Assembly (NCBI GenBank): GCA_937895465.1
Contig: CALAYY010000203.1
Span: forward strand, 1 to 10,462
Reading direction: 5' to 3'
DNA length: 10,462 bases
Origin: an uncultured Clostridia bacterium
GTDB taxonomy: Bacteria > Bacillota > Clostridia > Christensenellales > DUVY01
The translations under genes and the position numbers were made by a program. Below the pieces are notes generated by a model, which was not told where the DNA came from, ran no database searches, and worked only from the letters and a program-made list of their open reading frames with translations. This document shows positions 1 to 5,104 of the stretch, one piece after another; position 1 is the stretch's first letter; each line of letters begins with the position of its first letter.

Positions 1-137
1 TTCTTGCAGGTGTGTTAATAAAAACGGTTAATTTGTCTTTTGGAATGTTAGTACATGAAATTTCTGTGTTATTGGTTATAATTAATGCTGTAAGGCTGCT
101 TGGGTACAAAAAAGCCAAAAAAGTAAAGGCGAAATAA
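1..137 (+). CDS. Heavy-metal P1B-type ATPase, C-terminal end (partial)
   Basis: Only the last 44 codons are in the window, read from base 3 to the TAA at 135-137; the gene starts upstream. The fragment contains LVHEISVLLVIINAVRLL followed by a Lys-rich tail. This matches the conserved end of CadA/ZntA/CopA-like metal-exporting ATPases, where the last membrane helix carries an HE-x-S-x-LLV-x-x-NA-x-RLL pattern (family knowledge). Such pumps use ATP to move Zn, Cd, Pb, Co or Cu across the cytoplasmic membrane. The metal-binding CPC motif and the phosphorylation site lie outside the window, so the metal cannot be told. The Crp/Fnr gene begins 25 bp later on the same strand, which suggests co-transcription. 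The family call is fairly secure although the fragment is short. Confidence 0.8.
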   Translation, partial: LAGVLIKTVNLSFGMLVHEISVLLVIINAVRLLGYKKAKKVKAK

Positions 138-148
138 AGAGAAATTTT

Positions 149-155
149 GGGAGGG
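149..155 (+). promoter_or_regulatory. Ribosome binding site fixing a GTG start
   Basis: GGGAGGG lies seven bases before the GTG at 163. It is a strong Shine-Dalgarno match and supports GTG as the start. The protein's Cys/His-rich N-terminal segment is therefore part of the product. Confidence 0.75.
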
Positions 156-162
156 TTAATAA

Positions 163-846
163 GTGGAATGTGTTCATCACAAAAACAATCATTCTGACTG
201 CATACATAGTGTGCCGATATTCAGCAATTTGACTCATGAAGAAATGCTTGAAGTAGCGCATATAACTCAAGCCCGTACCTTTGAAAAGTCCGAAATGGTC
301 TATATGGTAGGAGAAAAAGGCGGCAAGCTGTATGTGCTTCATACAGGCAAGGTCAAAATCAGCAGATACAGCACAAGCGGAAAAGAACAGGTCATTCGCA
401 TAGTAGAGTCAGGAGAATTTTTGGGTGAGCTTTCACTTTTTAGCTCTTTGCCGCTTACTGATAACGCCGAAGCAATAGAAAATAGCACTATGTGCATTAT
501 TGACGGCGGCAAACTAAAAGAGCTTATGAAAAAATACACATCAATAGCCTTTAAGGTTATGGATGAACTGAGTAAACGCCTAGAAAAAGCCGAAAATCTT
601 ATAGAATCTATAAGCCTTAGCTCGGTAGAACAGCGGCTTAGTCAGACCTTGCTGTCTATGGCACAAGGCAAACAAGTTATTCTCAATATGACCAAAGGCA
701 ATTTTGCCTCACAGCTTGGCATGAGTCAGGAAACTCTCAGCAGAAAGCTAGCGGCTTTGGAAGAAAAAGGACTTATAAAACAAAAAAGCAATAGAGTAAT
801 TACCATTGTTAACCGTGAGGGGTTAGAAACAATCGGTAATACATAA
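163..846 (+). CDS. Crp/Fnr-family transcriptional regulator, Cys/His-rich N-terminus
   Basis: A 227-residue cytoplasmic DNA-binding regulator of usual Crp/Fnr length. Residues about 17-125 form the cyclic-nucleotide-binding-like beta roll, with GEFLGELSLFSS at 84-95. A dimerisation helix follows at about 127-152. The winged HTH is at about 178-207, with recognition helix SQETLSRKLAAL. The E-x-x-S-R pattern (E190, S193, R194) is the one FNR uses to read TTGAT-type half-sites (family knowledge). The N-terminus has C3, H5, H6, H10, C13 and H15, and another Cys is at 111. Two N-terminal cysteines are fewer than the three plus one internal needed for a classic FNR 4Fe-4S cluster. A thiol/disulfide or metal sensor, as proposed for Flp-type proteins of lactic acid bacteria, is more likely. 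The upstream metal ATPase fits metal or redox control. The effector is inferred, not shown. Confidence 0.9.
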   Translation: MECVHHKNNHSDCIHSVPIFSNLTHEEMLEVAHITQARTFEKSEMVYMVGEKGGKLYVLHTGKVKISRYSTSGKEQVIRIVESGEFLGELSLFSSLPLTDNAEAIENSTMCIIDGGKLKELMKKYTSIAFKVMDELSKRLEKAENLIESISLSSVEQRLSQTLLSMAQGKQVILNMTKGNFASQLGMSQETLSRKLAALEEKGLIKQKSNRVITIVNREGLETIGNT

Positions 847-888
847 GAAATAATTAGATAAGCAAAGTTGATTAACGGCATAGACACC

Positions 889-933
889 AAAGGCTCCTTG
901 GTCAAAAGGAGCTGGCGGCGTAGCCGACTGAGG
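889..933 (+). repeat. Two-hairpin palindromic intergenic element
   Basis: Two adjacent inverted repeats lie 43 bp after the regulator gene. The first has a perfect 7-bp stem, GCTCCTT (893-899) with AAGGAGC (906-912), and a 6-base loop. The second pairs CGGC (916-919) with GCCG (923-926) across a 3-base loop. The element is markedly more GC-rich than its surroundings. The layout, a GGCTCC...GGAGC hairpin then a GC hairpin ending ACTGAGG, resembles REP-like intergenic palindromes that I recall as common in gut Firmicutes genomes. No U-run follows, so it is not a standard terminator, though it may stabilise the 3' end of the regulator mRNA. Only one copy lies in this window. Confidence 0.6.
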
Positions 934-957
934 ATTAATTTATTATAGGTTGTAAAA

Positions 958-1080
958 GTATAATGAAAGCGGTACTATAAAAAAGAACTATACCCAAAGC
1001 ATAATGAAAACTATAGTATTAAAAAGAACTATACCCAAAATATGGTGAAAAAAGTACTATTAAAAAGAACTACATCCAAA
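958..1080 (+). repeat. Three tandem copies of a 41-bp unit upstream of the flavodiiron gene
   Basis: The units at 958-998, 999-1039 and 1040-1080 are each exactly 41 bp. Their second halves are nearly identical (TWAAAAAGAACTA followed by a CCAAA end); their first halves share ATAATGAAA or a close variant. A degenerate AT-rich stretch follows to about 1130. The first copy contains a perfect TATAAT at 959-964 and another TATAAT lies at 1081-1086, but neither has a good TTGACA-like box at the right distance. No spacers separate the units, so this is not CRISPR. A period of 41 bp is close to four helical turns, so a row of regulator sites on one DNA face is possible, as is simple replication slippage. 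The whole gap 847-1145 contains no ORF that I can support. Confidence 0.8.
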
Positions 1081-1145
1081 TATAATTAAAATGAAAATAA
1101 ACAAAATGAAAATATAAAAAACCAAAAAATATTCAGGAGTGACTA

Positions 1146-2175
1146 ATGAAAAAGTTAATCAAAAACAATGTTTATTGGCTAGGCAAAATTGATTGGGAGC
1201 TTGACAAGTTCCATGGCGATGACTACATAATACAACATGGTTCAAGCCAAAACTCATATCTAATAAAGGAAGAAAAAACGGTTTTGATTGATACGGTTTG
1301 GAGACCGCATTCTACAGAGTTTTTGGACAACCTAGAGAGCGAAATCGATTTAAAAGACATTGACTTTATAATTGCCAACCACGGCGAAGTTGATCATAGC
1401 GGCGCGTTGCCGCAGCTAATGGAAAAAATCCCTAATACGCCTATTTATTGCACGGAATTTGGGGTTAAGTCCTTGGTAGGACAATATCATCATCCCGAAT
1501 GGAATTTTAGAGTGGTAAAAACGGGCGACAGCGTGGATATCGGTAACGGCAAAAAGCTTATCTTTATAGAGATGAAGATGATGCATTGGCCGGATAGCAT
1601 GGCAACATATATGACAGGCGATAATATTTTGTTTTCTAACGATGCTTTTGGACAGCATTTTGCAGTAGAAGAATTATTTAATGACAAGGCTGACCAATGC
1701 CTATTATGGAATGAGGCAATGAAATATTATGCCAATATCCTCAATCCTTTTTCTCCGCTTATTAAGAAAAAAATCGAGGAGATAAGATCGCTTAATCTTC
1801 CTATTGATATAATTGCTACAAGCCACGGCGCAAGCTGGCGGGACAACCCCATGCAGATAGTGGACAAGTATTATGAATGGTCACAAAATTATCAAGAAGA
1901 CCAAATAACTATAGCTTATGACACTATGTGGGACGGCACCAAGCACTTAGCACATAGGATTGCCCAAGAAGTAGCCAAGATTTCCCCAACTACTAAGGTA
2001 AAAGTCTTTAACATCTCTGTAACTGACAAGACAGAAGTAATGACCGAAGTCTTTAAGAGAACGCCTCACAAGCGCAAGCTTCAAGGTAATAGACCCCGAA
2101 ATCAAATGCAACTGGAACCCAAGAGCTGAAGACTATAACAAAGCAATAGATATAGCAAAAAGCTTATGTGAATAA
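1146..2175 (+). pseudogene. Flavodiiron protein (FprA type), internally deleted and frameshifted
   Basis: AGGAG at 1135-1139 precedes ATG 1146. The open frame ends at TGA 2127-2129 (327 residues); relatives are about 390-410. Residues 1-250 form the metallo-beta-lactamase-like diiron domain with all expected ligands: H79-x-E81-x-D83, H147, D166 and H227. The flavodoxin domain starts at about 254, and the first FMN loop (YDTMWDGTKH) is present. After VFKR (residue 305) the frame turns into a non-homologous tail. From about 2059 to the TAA at 2173-2175 the +1 frame reads ERLTSASFKVIDPEIKCNW and onward, which is the normal FprA C-terminus. Thus about 60 residues holding the other FMN loops are missing, and the deletion is not a multiple of three. 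Intact family members reduce O2 to water or NO to N2O in anaerobes. This copy should not bind FMN normally. Real decay and an assembly error are both possible. Confidence 0.85.
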
Positions 2176-2192
2176 AGGTGTTTTATAGAAAA

Positions 2193-2224
2193 AAAAGAGC
2201 AGGATTAAAAAATTCTGCTCTTTT
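2193..2224 (+). terminator. Hairpin terminator between convergent genes
   Basis: AAAAGAGCAG (2193-2202) pairs with CTGCTCTTTT (2215-2224). The stem can extend inwards by GATT/AATT, giving up to 14 pairs (one G-T) around an AAAA loop. The stem ends in a T-run on either strand, so it can stop transcription from the flavodiiron gene on + and from the AraC-type gene on -, whose stop is at 2290. The stretch 2225-2289 shows nothing else. Confidence 0.8.
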
Positions 2225-2289
2225 ATAAAAAAGCCGTGCAGTATATAAGCGCCAAGTTTGACGTATTAACAAGCATATAGCTTCTTTAA

Positions 2290-3123
2290 TTATATATGAT
2301 TTTGATTTCTAAAATTGCCAGGAGTTGTGCCGACATGCTTTTTGAAAATCTTGTTAAAGTGACTGATACTGTCAAAACCTAAAAAACTTGAAATATACAA
2401 GATTGTGAAGTTTGTGTTTTTTAAAAGGTTGCAGGCATAATTTATCTTGATTTTTGTAAAATATGAAATAATTGTCGTGCCTAAATATTTTTGAAAATAC
2501 TGGAGCAGCATCGGTTGTGAATAATTGCTCAATTTATAAATATCAGAAACTTTGTTTCCTAAAAATTCGGGCGAATTTATTTTTTCAAGTAATTGCTCGA
2601 ACCAAATCGGAAGTTCCTTTTGTTCTAAAGGTGTTTTCATTAATGACGCAAGACAGTTAAAAATCATTTGAGTGACTATTGCTTTTATTTCATCCAAATT
2701 AGTATTTGTAGTAAAAGAAAATTGATTCGCCAAACTTACAATAAAATCAAACTCAAAATCATTCAATTTTTTGCTTGAGGGCAGATTATTGTTTTCAATG
2801 CGTTCAAACAAAAGCGAATTAAGTGTGGTGCAGATTTGCTTGAGCATTTCGCTTGTTACTTTTAAGTTTATATGTTGTGATTCGGAATTTTCATAAGGCA
2901 AAAACATATGCCTATCAGAAGGCTTTATTAAAAAAATCGTCTTTTTTGAAAGAACAGATTGTGTATTATTTATTCTATGCTGTACCTTACCTTTTGTAAG
3001 AATAAATATTTCATAATAATCATGGCTATGCAGACTTGTGCGGTTTTGGTTCCACCAATGAAAATCTACGCATATTCCAGGATATTTAAATTCTGTTTCT
3101 TTGTTGAAATTATACAATTTCAT
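2290..3123 (-). CDS. AraC-family transcriptional regulator
   Basis: A 277-residue protein, normal for AraC regulators with a sensory domain. The N-terminal part (about 10-90) is cupin-like: H32-x-H34-D-Y-Y-E38 starts the first strands, as is typical of sugar-responsive members. A helical linker covers about 90-180. The C-terminal about 95 residues hold two HTH motifs: the first at about 191-212 and the second at about 239-262 (ILYISSFLGFDSISHFNKIFKKH). The latter is followed by GTTPGNFRN, the usual family signature (G-x-[ST]-P-x-x-[FY]-R). It is transcribed away from two sugar-type ABC permease genes, which are its likely targets. The ATG at 3123 has no Shine-Dalgarno site and lies six bases from a strong -10 box, so the mRNA may be leaderless. 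The inducer is unknown, probably a sugar or derivative taken up by the transporter. Confidence 0.93.
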   Translation of the reverse strand: MKLYNFNKETEFKYPGICVDFHWWNQNRTSLHSHDYYEIFILTKGKVQHRINNTQSVLSKKTIFLIKPSDRHMFLPYENSESQHINLKVTSEMLKQICTTLNSLLFERIENNNLPSSKKLNDFEFDFIVSLANQFSFTTNTNLDEIKAIVTQMIFNCLASLMKTPLEQKELPIWFEQLLEKINSPEFLGNKVSDIYKLSNYSQPMLLQYFQKYLGTTIISYFTKIKINYACNLLKNTNFTILYISSFLGFDSISHFNKIFKKHVGTTPGNFRNQNHI

Positions 3124-3129
3124 ATGAAA

Positions 3130-3158
3130 ATATTATCAAAGAAAGTATTGCAAGTCAA
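3130..3158 (-). promoter_or_regulatory. Near-consensus sigma-A promoter of the AraC-type gene
   Basis: On the minus strand TTGACT (3158-3153) and TAATAT (3135-3130) are separated by exactly 17 bp. The start codon begins six bases after the -10 box, so transcription should begin at or within a base or two of the ATG. Position and quality make this the clearest promoter in the window. Confidence 0.75.
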
Positions 3159-3165
3159 TAGACTT

Positions 3166-3199
3166 TTTTAAAAAACGCATAACCACTTTTAAAAAACGC
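3166..3199 (+). promoter_or_regulatory. Paired direct repeats, probable AraC-type operator
   Basis: TTTTAAAAAACGC occurs at 3166-3178 and again at 3187-3199, an offset of exactly 21 bp. Two directly repeated half-sites two helical turns apart, ending just before a -35 box, is the classic arrangement for an activating AraC-family protein (as in araI1-I2). They lie six bases upstream of the candidate -35 of the permease operon and also upstream of the regulator's own promoter. Binding by the adjacent regulator is inferred. Confidence 0.65.
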
Positions 3200-3205
3200 T
3201 AGAAA

Positions 3206-3237
3206 TTGAACGCCTTGGACATTATATTATATATGAT
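3206..3237 (+). promoter_or_regulatory. Candidate promoter of the transporter operon
   Basis: TTGAAC at 3206-3211 is a good -35 box. The -10 is weaker: TATATG at 3230-3235 (18-bp spacer) or the better-matching TATGAT at 3232-3237 (20-bp spacer). A poor -10 or spacing is typical of promoters that need an activator, which fits the upstream direct repeats. Initiation from here would begin near 3242-3245, favouring ATG 3266 as the first permease start. Confidence 0.4.
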
Positions 3238-3265
3238 GAAATTACATATTGTTAAAAAGACTGGT

Positions 3266-4158
3266 ATGAAAAGAAGTTTTTATAAAAAACATAGTGATGC
3301 ATTTGCTGCAGCTATTATTATGCTGCCGATGTTTATATGGTGGTTTATTGTTTCCGGCATTCCGGTATTGTCTGCTTTTGTGCTTGGTTTTTTCAAAATT
3401 GAAAATTTGGCTATGCGCGATTTTCAATTTGTTTGGCTTGATAATTTTAAAACTTTTTTCACTGAAGGGCAATATTTGGGCGACTTGTGGCGCACTGTAT
3501 GGATTGGCGGTCTTTCAACCTTATTGCCTGTAATCAGCGGTTTAGGACTATCCTTGCTTTTAAATATGAAATTAAAAGGCAGAGGTATTTATCGTACAAT
3601 TTGGTATTTGCCGTTACCTCAACAGTAGCAATTACGCAAGTTCTGGCTATTTTGGTTTTGCCTGGACAAGGTTTTAACAAGCTTATAGAAACGCTCGGAT
3701 TTGGATCGATGACTTTAGAAACTTCGTTTCCATGGAGTGTTTTTTTCATAATGTTTTATTCATTATGGCGGGGTATAGGACCTGCTGCTATTTTATGGCT
3801 GGCAGGGCTTCAGTCTATTGATCCTGTATTATATGAAGCAGCTGATATAGACGGTGCAGGCAGGTTTGAAAAGTTCAGGTATGTAACATTACCCGGACTC
3901 AAGACTATTGGAATTTATATAATTATAACTTCCATTATAAGCTCGCTTCAAATTTATGAAACAGTAGCATTTATAACTGGGGGCGGACCATTGGGCAAGA
4001 CCCGTGTTCTGTCATTGACTATTCTTGAAGATGCTTTTTATAACTTTGACTTTGGTATGGCGGGTGCATCTGGTTTGGTGTTGGCTATCATTATTTTCAT
4101 TCCTAGCGCTTTATTCTATATCTACTCAAACAAAAAAGAAAGGAAAGAAGGGTATTAA
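3266..4158 (+). pseudogene. Sugar ABC transporter permease (CUT1, MalF/UgpA type), frameshifted
   Basis: An inner-membrane subunit of a binding-protein-dependent sugar importer, broken by a frameshift. The first frame runs from ATG 3266 through RTIWYLP and stops at 3626-3628. The homologous sequence resumes at base 3613 in the other frame (VTSTVAITQVLA and onward) and ends at TAA 4156-4158. One lost base (or four) near 3612 explains this; the repaired protein would be about 297 residues, normal for the family. The first frame has the N-terminal helices. The second has the remaining helices and the cytoplasmic EAA loop (EAADIDGAGRFEKF, then LPG) that docks onto the ATPase subunit. Starts at 3206 (TTG), 3233 or 3236 are possible but overlap the candidate promoter and lack a ribosome site; 3266 also has only a weak one. 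The intact partner gene one base downstream hints at a sequencing error, but real inactivation cannot be excluded. Confidence 0.85.
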
Positions 4159-4159
4159 G

Positions 4160-5050
4160 ATGGTGCTTAGAAAAAAACATTTTTCAATTTCTAATATAGT
4201 CGCTCATTTTGTTTTAATAGCAGGCGGCTTTATTATGATTTATCCATTGATTTTTATCATTATGAGCAGCTTTTTTACTGCCGTTGAATTTAATTCTACT
4301 AAAATCGGTTTCTTTCCAATTGCCAATAATCCTACTTGGGCAAATATTAAAATGCTTTTCTTTGTAGGTATAGACAAGTCAATTCTAATTTATTATCAAA
4401 ACACTATATTGCGAACAATTTACGGTACTTTCAATGCTTGTTTAACTGCACTTTTGGCGGGATATACATTTGCACGATTGAAATTTAAAGGAAGAGACAT
4501 ACTTTTCTTTGTGTTTTTGGCAACAACAATGCTTCCTACAGTTTTTTCGGCAATGCCGACATTTTTGGTATTATACTACTTCCCTTTTGGCGGACGAACA
4601 GGTTTATATGATACTATGGGTGCTTATGTTCTCATAAACGGACCTGTTATAAACATTATGGGAATGTTTTTGGTGCGACAGACTATTATGGCAATGCCAA
4701 ACTCTTTAGAAGAGGCTGCCAAAATCGACGGGGCTGGCAGAGCCAGAATAATTTTTCAAATAGTATTGCCTATGATCAGATCAGTTATAGGATATATTGC
4801 GATTATAAACGCTATCGGACTTTGGAATGATTGGCAGGTAGCTTTCTTCTTTACAAGAAGCGACAATCTTCAAGTTTTGGCGTCTGCGCTTACAAGGCTT
4901 ACGCGGTATTCAGCCCAAGCTGGGCTTATGCCTGATTTTCCTGCGATGATGGCGTTGAGTTTATTGCTGGCTATTCCAAGCGGAATAATATTTTTTGTGT
5001 TTCAAAAAAACATTGTTCAAGGATTGATGAGTGCGGGTATAAAAGGGTAA
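4160..5050 (+). CDS. Sugar ABC transporter permease (CUT1, MalG/UgpE type)
   Basis: A 296-residue second permease, normal family length, with hydrophobic helices at about 13-37, 84-106, 113-135, 155-178, 205-222 and 262-281. The EAA loop, EEAAKIDGAGRARIIFQIVLP at about 184-204, contacts the ATPase subunit. The start at ATG 4160 is chosen because a purine-rich site (GGAAAGAAGGG, 4142-4152) precedes it and the protein then begins with a short basic segment, as relatives do. The frame is open further upstream but that part overlaps the first permease gene. It begins one base after the first permease stop, so the two are translationally coupled and should form a heterodimeric channel. No solute-binding protein gene adjoins them; an ATPase subunit, often shared MsmX-like in Firmicutes, would come from elsewhere. 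The substrate is a sugar, oligosaccharide or glycerol-phosphate-like compound by family. Confidence 0.93.
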   Translation: MVLRKKHFSISNIVAHFVLIAGGFIMIYPLIFIIMSSFFTAVEFNSTKIGFFPIANNPTWANIKMLFFVGIDKSILIYYQNTILRTIYGTFNACLTALLAGYTFARLKFKGRDILFFVFLATTMLPTVFSAMPTFLVLYYFPFGGRTGLYDTMGAYVLINGPVINIMGMFLVRQTIMAMPNSLEEAAKIDGAGRARIIFQIVLPMIRSVIGYIAIINAIGLWNDWQVAFFFTRSDNLQVLASALTRLTRYSAQAGLMPDFPAMMALSLLLAIPSGIIFFVFQKNIVQGLMSAGIKG

Positions 5051-5092
5051 TTAAAACTTTAAATAAAATAACTTTTATTAAAAAAAGGTTTT

Positions 5093-5098
5093 GGAGGG
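5093..5098 (+). promoter_or_regulatory. Ribosome binding site of the PHP gene
   Basis: GGAGGG lies six bases before ATG 5105 and is one of the strongest sites in the window. The rest of the 54-bp gap after the second permease is AT-rich, with no convincing terminator, so transcription probably continues through it. Confidence 0.7.
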
Positions 5099-5104
5099 AA
5101 GATT

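Noticed and set aside
893..926. Intrinsic terminator of the Crp/Fnr gene
   Set aside because: The hairpins are good but no T-run follows either one on the + strand.
958..1080. Possible CRISPR array
   Set aside because: The 41-bp units follow each other directly with no unique spacers, and no cas gene is nearby.
2074..2175. Separate small gene downstream of the flavodiiron frame
   Set aside because: It has no start or ribosome site, and its sequence matches the flavodiiron C-terminus, so it is a remnant of the same gene.
3206..3265. TTG 3206 or ATG 3233/3236 as start of the first permease
   Set aside because: These sites overlap the candidate promoter and have no ribosome site; residues encoded before 3266 do not resemble the family.
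3600..3630. Programmed frameshift in the first permease
   Set aside because: No slippery heptamer or downstream stem is evident at the junction, and ABC permeases are not known to use one; an indel is simpler.
4025..4159. Upstream extension of the second permease
   Set aside because: It would overlap the conserved end of the first permease and adds a non-homologous segment; ATG 4160 has a ribosome site and gives the family length.
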